The position numbers were made by a program, and so were the translations under genes. This document shows positions 1 through 7,422 of a DNA stretch of 64,000 bases, in pieces; within the stretch, counting starts at the first letter, position 1; each line of letters starts with the position of its first letter. A model generated the notes under the pieces. It was given only the letters and a program-made list of their open reading frames with translations, was not told the DNA's origin and did not search any database. The stretch lies in the NCBI RefSeq assembly GCF_022227845.1, contig NZ_JAJNQN010000001.1, positions 186,001 to 250,000 on the forward strand, read 5' to 3'. The stretch comes from Ectothiorhodospira lacustris. Its GTDB lineage: Bacteria; Pseudomonadota; Gammaproteobacteria; Ectothiorhodospirales; Ectothiorhodospiraceae.

Positions 1-125
1 GCGAAGGCTTTGAAGGGGAACTGGATGACCGGCACCACCGCTCCAGCCTGGGCGGCTGGCGTTTCCATGGGCTGCCCTGGGAGCAGTGCTGACCCGCTCT
101 CGTTCCGTGCGGGGGTCCGGGACAT
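1..125 (-). CDS. Partial hypothetical protein, runs off the left edge
   Basis: An open frame of 41 codons without a stop starts at an ATG that overlaps the stop of the upstream membrane-protein gene as TGATG, the usual arrangement for translational coupling. The visible N-terminus begins MSRTPARNES and is rich in Pro, Ala and Gly, with no clear signal peptide. I do not recognise the family; only about 41 residues are visible. It is probably in one operon with the preceding gene. Confidence 0.45.
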   Translation of the reverse strand, partial: MSRTPARNESGSALLPGQPMETPAAQAGAVVPVIQFPFKAF

Positions 126-1540
126 CACGCTTTCGTGGATGCCCTGGACCGCTGCCATCGCCGCACGCGATGCTCCAGCCGCAGGGGCAGGAACAGGATC
201 AGATCGTAAAGCCGAGGCAGGAACCGGGACAGCAGCCGCATCATGCGGGCGAGATGAAAGCTCAGGAATGCCAGTAACTGCAGCACCACCACAGCCCACC
301 AGCCCACCAGCACCCCCATGGCCTGCATGAACAGCTGCAGCGGCAGTGCGGTCAGCGCCAGCAGCAGGGTCATCAGCCCGCCCAGGGATAGCAGTGTCAG
401 CAGTGAAAGCCATTCCAGCGACACCGGCACCAGGTCCGGTTCTCCCTCCAGAAGCCGACCCAGCGCGTCCTCATGCACGATGAACAGCTCGCGGGATGCA
501 GCCAGCGATCCGGACAGCCAGACCAGCAGCCCCAGCAGCAGGATCCCGCCCCACATCAGACGTCTTCTCCCCGCTGCGTCCCAACTGGCCACCATGGGTA
601 GCAGGGAGGTCACCCCCCTGGACTCCAGAATCATGGCGCCGACCACCACCGGCATCAGCAGGAACAACAGGGTTGCCAGCGCCGACAGGCCGAACCCGTC
701 GCCCTCCGGGGGATACCAGCCCAATATCTCCGTGACGGGCATGAGCAGCAGGTTGAAATTCATAAACCCCGTCAGCAGGAGCAGTCCAAGCAACAAGAGG
801 CTCACCGCCAATTGACCCACCGATGCCAGGGTGAGGGCGGGCGGGGGCATGCTCCGGTCCTTGAGACGCTGATACTGGGACAGCGTCACGTCCAGGTGTC
901 GCGCCTGGTCCCGCACCGCAACCACGCCTTTTTCCAGGTCGGACAGCCGGTCACCCAGGGCTCGCCACTCCGGTAACAGGCCGCGCAATATCTTCAGGCG
1001 CTCCCGGTTGCCGTGGCGATATTCATCCAGGGTATCCCGACCCGCGCGGGCCAGGGTATCGTGGATCTCCTGCAGCACGGTGTTCACACGAGGGTCGGTT
1101 TTCGCGGGGGCCTCGCCCAGGGCCTGGGCGGTCCGTATCCAGACGGGCTCTTCGGGAACCTGATCCCGGGTCTGCCGGTAATCCTCCTCCAGCCTTTCGA
1201 TCTGCTCGGCAATACGCCGCTGCAGGATGGCATATCCGCCCAGATCCCGGTTCAAACGGTGATGGATACCCCGGCACTCCCGGTCCACCCTCAGGTGCAG
1301 GCGTTGCAGCGCCACACCGCGCAGATACGACTGATGACGATGACGCACCTTGCGGCCCGCAAACCTCAGCCCATGGGCGGCGGCACGAAACTGCCATTCC
1401 AACAGGCGAAAGGCCTGTCTCAGCGCAGGGCGCAGCCAGGGGCGGCTCAAGTAAAGGAGCAGGATCCCGATAATCATCCAGATCAGGATGGACACACCCA
1501 GGTTATCCGCCCACAGGCCCCAGAGATCTTCACTGCTCAT
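125..1540 (-). CDS. Hypothetical inner-membrane protein with coiled coil
   Basis: 471 aa of unrecognised family. Residues about 12-32 form an N-terminal membrane segment. Residues about 45-230 are charged and helical, rich in Arg, Glu and Gln, and look like a coiled coil. The C-terminal half holds several strongly hydrophobic segments (about 240-268, 285-310, 330-350, 380-430) and ends in a basic tail. The layout suggests a membrane protein with a long cytoplasmic or periplasmic stalk, possibly a transport or mechanosensing component, but no diagnostic motif is visible. Its stop overlaps the start of the next gene to the left, so the two are likely co-transcribed. Confidence 0.7.
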   Translation of the reverse strand: MSSEDLWGLWADNLGVSILIWMIIGILLLYLSRPWLRPALRQAFRLLEWQFRAAAHGLRFAGRKVRHRHQSYLRGVALQRLHLRVDRECRGIHHRLNRDLGGYAILQRRIAEQIERLEEDYRQTRDQVPEEPVWIRTAQALGEAPAKTDPRVNTVLQEIHDTLARAGRDTLDEYRHGNRERLKILRGLLPEWRALGDRLSDLEKGVVAVRDQARHLDVTLSQYQRLKDRSMPPPALTLASVGQLAVSLLLLGLLLLTGFMNFNLLLMPVTEILGWYPPEGDGFGLSALATLLFLLMPVVVGAMILESRGVTSLLPMVASWDAAGRRRLMWGGILLLGLLVWLSGSLAASRELFIVHEDALGRLLEGEPDLVPVSLEWLSLLTLLSLGGLMTLLLALTALPLQLFMQAMGVLVGWWAVVVLQLLAFLSFHLARMMRLLSRFLPRLYDLILFLPLRLEHRVRRWQRSRASTKA

Positions 1541-1786
1541 TCATCAACTCCCGGTTTTCGGTACACGTGGTCGGCGGGCGGCTTAAAGTTTTCCGGCGGA
1601 CGGCCGACAAATCTATTGAGGCCATCCTGTTCCAGGCTACCCCGTTCTACAGTACCTGGACTGATGGGCTCAAATTCCATGACAAGAAAAGGTCTGATCC
1701 GGGCTTGAAATGGGGCCCAGCGGCTGCACTACCGCACGAATATGCCGAAAGACAATCGGATCATGCAATCCAATAGAGACTGACCC

Positions 1787-2110
1787 ATGGACCGAAGCCA
1801 ACTGGAACTGAAAATAGGCGCCCAGCTCAGCCCCTACCGGGAGATGCCGGATATGACGGCCGGGGCTGCCGTGCTGGGCTTTCTCCCCGCGTTCATGGAC
1901 ATACAAACGCACGAGACGCACCTGTCCATCAACGATGATGGTTCGCTGGCGGTCATCCACCTGCTGGATGGACTACCGGATCACTGGGTGATCGAACGGG
2001 ATGAGCAGGGTCGCATCACCGCGCTCAAGGACGGGATTGTCGCCGGCTTCATGCGCCAGGGTCGGTTCTTCACACGCTCGGAACTGGCACGGCTTCGCTG
2101 GGACGCCTGA
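1787..2110 (+). CDS. Conserved-looking hypothetical protein
   Basis: 107 aa, soluble, no signal peptide, with a compact mixed composition typical of a real protein. It ends 74 bp before fabA on the same strand. The 246-bp gap upstream separates it from the divergent membrane-protein gene and holds no other gene I can support; a CTACCGCAC string at 1729-1737 resembles half of the stress-island operator but lacks the other arm. I cannot assign a function. Confidence 0.6.
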   Translation: MDRSQLELKIGAQLSPYREMPDMTAGAAVLGFLPAFMDIQTHETHLSINDDGSLAVIHLLDGLPDHWVIERDEQGRITALKDGIVAGFMRQGRFFTRSELARLRWDA

Positions 2111-2184
2111 AACCGGATTTCCCCTTGTGCCCGAGGGCGTAATCCGGTCCAATAGGCGGCTCCTTATCGCCAGACACCCGACCC

Positions 2185-2697
2185 ATGCGAAAGAACAGTT
2201 ACGAGCGCGAAGAACTTCTGCAGTGCGGCCACGGAGAGATGTTCGGCCCCGGCAACGCCCAACTACCGGTCCCGAACATGCTGATGATGGACCGCGTCAA
2301 CCATATCAGCGACGAAGGCGGCGCCTTCGGCAAGGGTGAGATGCGTGCCGAACTGGATATCACTCCCGATCTCTGGTTCTTCGACTGTCATTTCCCGGGT
2401 GACCCGGTCATGCCCGGCTGTCTGGGCCTGGATGCCATGTGGCAGCTGGTGGGCTTCTACCTGGCCTGGATCGGCAATCCCGGTCGCGGCCGCGCCCTGG
2501 GCGTGGGTGAAGTGAAGTTCACCGGTCAGGTCCTGCCCAGCGCCCAAAAAGTCACCTATCAGGTGGACGTCAAGCGCGTCATCACCCGCAAGCTGGTGCT
2601 GGGTATCGCCGACGGTCAGGTGCTGGTGGATGATCGCCTGATCTACACCGCCAAGGACCTGCGGGTCGGCCTGTTCACCTCCACCGACGGTTTCTGA
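2185..2697 (+). CDS. fabA: 3-hydroxyacyl-[ACP] dehydratase/isomerase FabA
   Basis: 170 aa, the normal length for FabA. This cytoplasmic hot-dog-fold enzyme dehydrates 3-hydroxydecanoyl-ACP and isomerises the product to the cis-3 form, the branch point to unsaturated fatty acids. The catalytic histidine is visible in [16 protein letters not shown] (His69) with the paired Asp83 in the same stretch. A perfect 14-bp hairpin follows the stop and probably ends the transcript. A desaturase gene 2.7 kb downstream offers a second, oxygen-dependent route to unsaturated lipids. Confidence 0.97.
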   Translation: MRKNSYEREELLQCGHGEMFGPGNAQLPVPNMLMMDRVNHISDEGGAFGKGEMRAELDITPDLWFFDCHFPGDPVMPGCLGLDAMWQLVGFYLAWIGNPGRGRALGVGEVKFTGQVLPSAQKVTYQVDVKRVITRKLVLGIADGQVLVDDRLIYTAKDLRVGLFTSTDGF

Positions 2698-2721
2698 CGC
2701 CACTTTCCTCCCGTTTGACCT

Positions 2722-2753
2722 GTGAGCCCTGATCGACGACGATCAGGGCTCAC
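2722..2753 (+). terminator. Hairpin after fabA
   Basis: A perfect 14-bp inverted repeat (GTGAGCCCTGATCG and its complement) around a 4-nt loop, 24 bp after the fabA stop. No T-tract follows, so it may be a strong stem that needs other factors. It covers the GTG at 2722 that would otherwise be a possible start for the next gene, which argues for the ATG at 2767. Confidence 0.7.
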
Positions 2754-2766
2754 GCACATCCGGGGG

Positions 2767-4239
2767 ATGACCGTGGGCCAGGAGATCGACCACACGCACT
2801 TCAAGGCCGGCGATTTCGCCCGCTTCCGGGCCTATTTGGAGGCTGAAACCCGGCTGGCCCACGACCTGTTCCAACAAGGTCGTTTCGATCACGGCGATCC
2901 ACTGGCAGGATTCGAGATCGAAGCCTGGCTGCTGGACCGGCATGAAGGACCCGCGCCGCTCAATGAGGCCTTCCTGCAGCAATTCGACGACCCCATGGCC
3001 ACCCCCGAGCTGGCCGCCTTCAACATTGAAGTCAACACCCGCCCCCACCCCCTGATCGGTCGCGCCCTCACCCGGATCCACCGGGAGATGTCGGCCACCT
3101 GGCAGCAAGCCCGTCAGGCCGCGGCCGCCGTCGGCGCGCGCGTCCTGATGACCGGCATCCTGCCCACCCTGCGCCCGGAACATCTGCGCTTGGGCAACAT
3201 GTCATCCATGAAACGCTACCGGGCCCTGAATCGGGAGGTCTTCCGCTCCCGGCAGGGACGGCCGGTGCGGCTGGACATCGCCGGCCGGGAGCATCTTCTG
3301 CACCTGCACCGGGATGTCATGCTGGAAGCCGCCACCACCTCGTTCCAGATCCATCTGCAGACGCCACCGGATACGGCCCACCAAGTCTATAATGCAGCCA
3401 TCATCGCTTCGGCTCCCATGGTGGCCGCCGGCGCCAATGCCCCCTTCCTGTTCGGCAAGGACCTGTGGGACGAGACCCGGATTCCCGTCTTTGAGCAGGC
3501 CGTGGAGATCGGCGGCTACGAGGACGCGGCCCGGGGCCCCCTGCGCCGGGTCAGCTTCGGCTCCGGCTATGCCCGGGAATCCATCCTGGAATGCTTCGAC
3601 GAAAACCAGGCGCACTTCCCGGTCCTGCTGCCCATGTGCAGTGACACCCCGCCGGAGCAGTTCGCCCACCTACGCCTGCACAACGGCACCATCTGGCGCT
3701 GGAACCGTCCATTGATCGGGTTTGACGATGAGGGCCGGCCCCACCTCCGGATCGAACACCGGGTCCTGCCGGCCGGCCCGACCCTCACCGACAGCGTGGC
3801 CAACACCGCCTTCTTCTACGGGCTGGTGGAGGACCTGATCACCGAGCCCGGCGGACCCGAAACCCTGATTCCCTTCGCCGCCGCCAAGGACAACTTCTAC
3901 CAGGCGGCCCGCCTGGGCCTGGGTGCCGTCCTGCAGTGGCGCGACGGGCAGCGCATCGGCACACGGGACCTGATTCTGGACGAGCTGCTGCCCCGGGCCC
4001 GTCATGGCCTGCAGCGCCTGGGACTGGCCCGGGCGGACAGCCATCACTACCTGGAGATCCTGGCCGAGCGGGTGCGGACGGGCCGCAACGGCGCCCGGTG
4101 GCAGCGGGACTTCGTTGCCCGGCACGGGCGGGACATGATCGCGCTGACCCGGGCCTGCCGCCGACACCAGGCCACCGATGCGCCTGTGCATCAATGGGAT
4201 CTTCAACTCGTCGCCGCAGAGGACTCAGAATCATGCTGA
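2767..4239 (+). CDS. Glutamate-cysteine ligase family (GCS2-type) ligase
   Basis: About 490 aa. It reads as a member of the glutamine-synthetase-fold carboxylate-amine ligase group that includes glutamate-cysteine ligase type 2: an N-terminal FEIEAWLLD segment (acidic metal ligands), NIEVNTRPHP, and a later SFQIHLQTP strand. The family joins a carboxylate to an amine using ATP; the substrate cannot be told from sequence. The start chosen is the ATG after CCGGGGG, because the upstream GTG lies in a terminator hairpin. The stop overlaps the next gene by 7 bp, so the two are translationally coupled and probably act on related molecules. A true GshA is possible but unproven. Confidence 0.75.
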   Translation: MTVGQEIDHTHFKAGDFARFRAYLEAETRLAHDLFQQGRFDHGDPLAGFEIEAWLLDRHEGPAPLNEAFLQQFDDPMATPELAAFNIEVNTRPHPLIGRALTRIHREMSATWQQARQAAAAVGARVLMTGILPTLRPEHLRLGNMSSMKRYRALNREVFRSRQGRPVRLDIAGREHLLHLHRDVMLEAATTSFQIHLQTPPDTAHQVYNAAIIASAPMVAAGANAPFLFGKDLWDETRIPVFEQAVEIGGYEDAARGPLRRVSFGSGYARESILECFDENQAHFPVLLPMCSDTPPEQFAHLRLHNGTIWRWNRPLIGFDDEGRPHLRIEHRVLPAGPTLTDSVANTAFFYGLVEDLITEPGGPETLIPFAAAKDNFYQAARLGLGAVLQWRDGQRIGTRDLILDELLPRARHGLQRLGLARADSHHYLEILAERVRTGRNGARWQRDFVARHGRDMIALTRACRRHQATDAPVHQWDLQLVAAEDSESC

Positions 4240-5267
4240 GACAGCAGGAAGGATTGCCCGCAGGCTTTCTGGATACCCCGGCCGAGGCCCTGCATCGCAT
4301 CGTCCCGGAACCGACCCTGTTTCATCTGCCGGGACGCCGTTCGCCCGCCCTGTTCGTCTCCATCCTGCTGCACGGCAACGAACCGGTCGGCCTGCACGCC
4401 ATCCAGCAGATGCTCGGTACACTGCCGACGAGCGAACTGCCCAGGGGCCTGAGCCTGTTCGTAGGTAATGTGGCGGCCGCCCGGGACGGTGTACGCCGTC
4501 TGGAAGGACAGGCGGACTTCAACCGCATCTGGCCGGGCACGGAGGCACCGGACGGCCCCGAATCCCGGCTTGCCGCCGAAGTGCTGGAAACCATGAGGTC
4601 ACGGGGCGTCTTTGCCAGCGTGGACATCCACAACAACACCGGCCTGAACCCCCACTATGCCTGCATCAACCGGCTCGACCATCGCTACCTGCGTCTGGCC
4701 ACCCTGTTCAGCCGTACGGTGGTGTATTTCATCCGCCCCCGGGGGGTGCAGTCCATGGCCTTTGCCGAGCTGTGTCCGGCGGTGACCCTGGAATGCGGCA
4801 AACCCGCCGACCGGCATGGTGTGGATCATGCGGCGGACTATATCCGCGCCTGTCTGAACCTGGCGGAACTGCCGGATACCCCGGTCCCCGCCCACGATCT
4901 GGACCTGTTCCATACCGTCGCCCAGGTAAAGATCCCCCCCGAGGTACGGATCAGTTTCAAGGACCCGGAGACGGACCTGCTGTTTGCCCCGGACCTGGAT
5001 CACATGAACTTCCGGGAACTGCCCGCAGGTACGGTACTGGGCACGGTCAATGGGGGCCGCTCGCTGCCGGTCACGGCCCATGACGAGCAGGGAGCGGAGG
5101 TCTCGCCCCACTATTTCGTCGTGGAACACGAACGCCTGGTGCTCAGGCGCCCCATGATGCCCTCCATGCTCACCCTGGATGAACGGGTGATCCGCCAGGA
5201 CTGCCTGTGCTATCTCATGGAGCGGATGGACGGACAGCCGGAAAACTCACACCCGGCGTCCGAGTGA
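4233..5267 (+). CDS. AstE/AspA-family zinc deacylase or carboxypeptidase
   Basis: 344 aa with the zinc-binding signature of the M14-like succinylglutamate desuccinylase/aspartoacylase family: LLHGNEPVG (His and Glu ligands) and DIHNNTG (third His), followed by the NRLDHRYL region and a C-terminal beta domain. Members remove an acyl or aminoacyl group from amino acids. The ATG overlaps the end of the ligase gene by 7 bp. A ligase coupled to a hydrolase suggests a make-and-trim or protect-and-release pathway; the substrate is unknown and no arginine catabolism (ast) gene is nearby. Confidence 0.78.
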   Translation: MLRQQEGLPAGFLDTPAEALHRIVPEPTLFHLPGRRSPALFVSILLHGNEPVGLHAIQQMLGTLPTSELPRGLSLFVGNVAAARDGVRRLEGQADFNRIWPGTEAPDGPESRLAAEVLETMRSRGVFASVDIHNNTGLNPHYACINRLDHRYLRLATLFSRTVVYFIRPRGVQSMAFAELCPAVTLECGKPADRHGVDHAADYIRACLNLAELPDTPVPAHDLDLFHTVAQVKIPPEVRISFKDPETDLLFAPDLDHMNFRELPAGTVLGTVNGGRSLPVTAHDEQGAEVSPHYFVVEHERLVLRRPMMPSMLTLDERVIRQDCLCYLMERMDGQPENSHPASE

Positions 5268-5329
5268 CCGGCCAAAACGGGTGATGGAGACGGCATCTTT
5301 CAGCAGGGACAAGGTCAAAGGTTCATGGC

Positions 5330-5362
5330 CCGCCCCTGAGCCGCCCCTGAGCCGCGCTTGAG
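5330..5362 (+). repeat. Three tandem 11-bp repeats upstream of the desaturase
   Basis: Two identical copies of CCGCCCCTGAG and one variant, CCGCGCTTGAG, lie head to tail, ending 54 bp before the desaturase start. The 11-bp period places each copy on the same helix face, as in iterated regulator sites. It could equally be slippage in GC-rich DNA. Confidence 0.6.
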
Positions 5363-5416
5363 CCGCCCCCCGGGCAAGGCCGGGTTGTATGACCAAATCT
5401 TTCCGAGGGACCCACC

Positions 5417-6547
5417 ATGTCCGGACACAAGCCCCCCATCGCCTGGTCCACGGCGACCTTCTTTCTCCTCACCAACCTTGCCGCCGTCACCCTCGTCCCC
5501 TGGTGGGGACTGACCCAAGGCTACAGCGTTGCGGCCTGGGCGGCCTTTTTCGTGCTCTTCGCCCTGGGCGGTCTGAGCATTACCGTCGGCTACCATCGGC
5601 TGTGGGCGCACCGGACCTTCAAGGGACGCTGGCCCCTGCGTCTCGTGCTGGCCATCTTCGGCGGCATGACGCTGCAAAACAGCATCTACAACTGGGTTGC
5701 CCGCCACCGCATCCACCATCGCTTCGTGGATGACATGCAGCGGGACCCCCACTCCATCAAAGTCGGTTTCTGGCATGCCCACATGGGCTGGATGATGCGC
5801 GAGTGGCCCGCCACCCAGGCGGACTACAGCCAGGCCCGCGATCTTGAAAATGATCCCATCGTCATGTGGCAGCACAAATATTACTGGCCACTGGCCTGGA
5901 CCACGAATCTGGGGATTCCCCTCGCCCTGGGTTTTCTCACCGGCGACCTGGTGGGCATGGTGCTGCTTGCCGGGGTGCTGCGCCTGGTGATCAGCCATCA
6001 CTTCACGTTTTTCATCAACTCCCTGGCCCACAAATGGGGCCGGCAGCCTTACAGCGAGGATAACACCGCGGTGGATAACGCCCTGGTCGCCCTGCTGACC
6101 TGGGGCGAGGGCTATCACAACTACCACCACGCCTTCCAGAACGACTACCGCAACGGCGTGCGCTGGTGGCACTACGACCCCTCCAAATGGATCATCAACC
6201 TGTGTGCCTGGACGGGCCTGGCCCATGGCCGGCGAAGCATCCCGCAGTTCAAGATCCAGCGCGCCCGTCTTGACCTGCAATTCCGCAAGCTTCAGGAACG
6301 GCTGAACAAGGAAGGCGTTGCGCCCACCTGGCGGGAGGTGCTGGATCGGGAATACCAACAGTTCAAAGACACGGTGCAACAGTGGCAACAGCTTCAGTTG
6401 CGTCGGGTCCAGGCGGGCACGGCGGCCATGCGCGACCGCTGGGTCAGCACCGAGCTGCGAACCTCGTTCAAGGAACTGGAGTACCGGCTGAAGATGCAGC
6501 GGCGGCGCCTGCGGGCACTGAGCGCCATCGCCGGGGGACCCACATAG
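5417..6547 (+). CDS. Acyl-CoA/acyl-lipid delta-9 desaturase, membrane di-iron
   Basis: 376 aa. The three histidine boxes of membrane fatty-acid desaturases are present in order: HRLWAH (60-65), HRIHH (97-101) and HNYHH (about 233-237). Hydrophobic pairs lie around 12-58 and 170-205. The enzyme introduces a cis double bond into a saturated acyl chain using O2 and a di-iron centre at the inner membrane. The C-terminal 80 residues are charged and helical, longer than in minimal family members. A GAGGGA ribosome site precedes the ATG. With fabA nearby the organism has both anaerobic and aerobic routes to unsaturated lipids. Confidence 0.92.
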   Translation: MSGHKPPIAWSTATFFLLTNLAAVTLVPWWGLTQGYSVAAWAAFFVLFALGGLSITVGYHRLWAHRTFKGRWPLRLVLAIFGGMTLQNSIYNWVARHRIHHRFVDDMQRDPHSIKVGFWHAHMGWMMREWPATQADYSQARDLENDPIVMWQHKYYWPLAWTTNLGIPLALGFLTGDLVGMVLLAGVLRLVISHHFTFFINSLAHKWGRQPYSEDNTAVDNALVALLTWGEGYHNYHHAFQNDYRNGVRWWHYDPSKWIINLCAWTGLAHGRRSIPQFKIQRARLDLQFRKLQERLNKEGVAPTWREVLDREYQQFKDTVQQWQQLQLRRVQAGTAAMRDRWVSTELRTSFKELEYRLKMQRRRLRALSAIAGGPT

Positions 6548-6576
6548 GGCACGCCCGGCCCGAATGGGCGCGGGAC

Positions 6577-7386
6577 TCAGGAAGGGGTTTCGCCGACCGG
6601 CACCGTGATCTGTTCCACGAACACATCCATCCGCGACGGCAGCACCAGCGGACCGAACTGATTGAACACGGGGACGTCCGCCGCATCCCGCCCATAGCCC
6701 AGGCGAACCCGGCCGGGATCCGGCTTTGCCCGGGTAGGGTCAAAGGAATACCACTGTCCCCCCACAAAGGCCTCGAACCAGGCATGCAGATCCATGGGCT
6801 CCAGCCGATGCAGGTAGCCCACCACATAACGGGCGGGGATGCTCAGGCTCCGACACAGGGCGATGCCGACATGGCTGAAATCCCGGCAGACGCCGTTACG
6901 CCGATTAATGGCCTCCAGTGCGGAAATCGGCGCCGGATCGGAGTCAGTGAGGTAGCCCAGGTGCGCATGGGTCCAGCGGGTGATCGCCTCGACCTGATCA
7001 TAGCCGGGAATGCAGCCCGCCACGATCTCGCCGGCCAGACGGCCCAACCGGTCCGAGTCGCAGTAACGACTGGGCGTCAGGTACATCAGGGCCTGATCCG
7101 GCAGGTCCTGGATCAGGACGAAGGGCGCGCCGGGCGCCTGCTCCAGGGTGGCCGGCACCTGCACATCGGAACGCACTTCCACCTTGAAGTGACCGGGCGG
7201 TGCCGTCAGGCGCTGCCACAGGTTACCGTACATGTCGGTGTACTCGATGATCGGCATGCCGGGAAAGACGGCATAACGATCCTGCGCCACCCATTGATGG
7301 GCATCACTGCGCGGCCTGAGCAGGAGCAGCATGGGACTTTCCACCTGAAAACTCATTTCCAGGGTACAACCGACTCGCAACCACAT
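6577..7386 (-). CDS. Transglutaminase-like cysteine protease-fold protein
   Basis: 269 aa, cytoplasmic by sequence (no signal peptide). The transglutaminase-core triad is visible: Cys167 in NGVCRDFSH, His201 in DLHAWFEAF and Asp216 in YSFDPT. The N-terminal third is the beta-rich domain common to bacterial members. Substrate unknown; family members often act as proteases or amidases. It starts 36 bp after the end of the cyclic glucan synthase gene on the same strand and is probably the last gene of that operon. Confidence 0.88.
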   Translation of the reverse strand: MWLRVGCTLEMSFQVESPMLLLLRPRSDAHQWVAQDRYAVFPGMPIIEYTDMYGNLWQRLTAPPGHFKVEVRSDVQVPATLEQAPGAPFVLIQDLPDQALMYLTPSRYCDSDRLGRLAGEIVAGCIPGYDQVEAITRWTHAHLGYLTDSDPAPISALEAINRRNGVCRDFSHVGIALCRSLSIPARYVVGYLHRLEPMDLHAWFEAFVGGQWYSFDPTRAKPDPGRVRLGYGRDAADVPVFNQFGPLVLPSRMDVFVEQITVPVGETPS

Positions 7387-7422
7387 GGACCGTCCTCGCT
7401 AGATTTGAGTGACCCATGCGCC

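Noticed and set aside
1721-1740. Sixteenth copy of the stress-island operator upstream of 1787
   Set aside because: Only the spacer and right arm fit (CTACCGCAC); the left arm matches 3 of 8, which could be chance.
2722-2766. GTG start for the GCS2-type ligase
   Set aside because: The GTG and the codons after it are inside a perfect 14-bp hairpin that follows fabA; the ATG at 2767 is better.
3936-4232. Long N-terminal extension of the AstE/AspA-like protein
   Set aside because: The extra 99 codons overlap the ligase gene in another frame and read as shadow sequence; the family begins near the ATG at 4233.
5315-6388. 357-aa minus-strand open frame opposite the desaturase gene
   Set aside because: It is antisense to a gene with all three histidine boxes; the translation is rich in His, Gly and Gln as expected from the shadow of a GC-rich gene.
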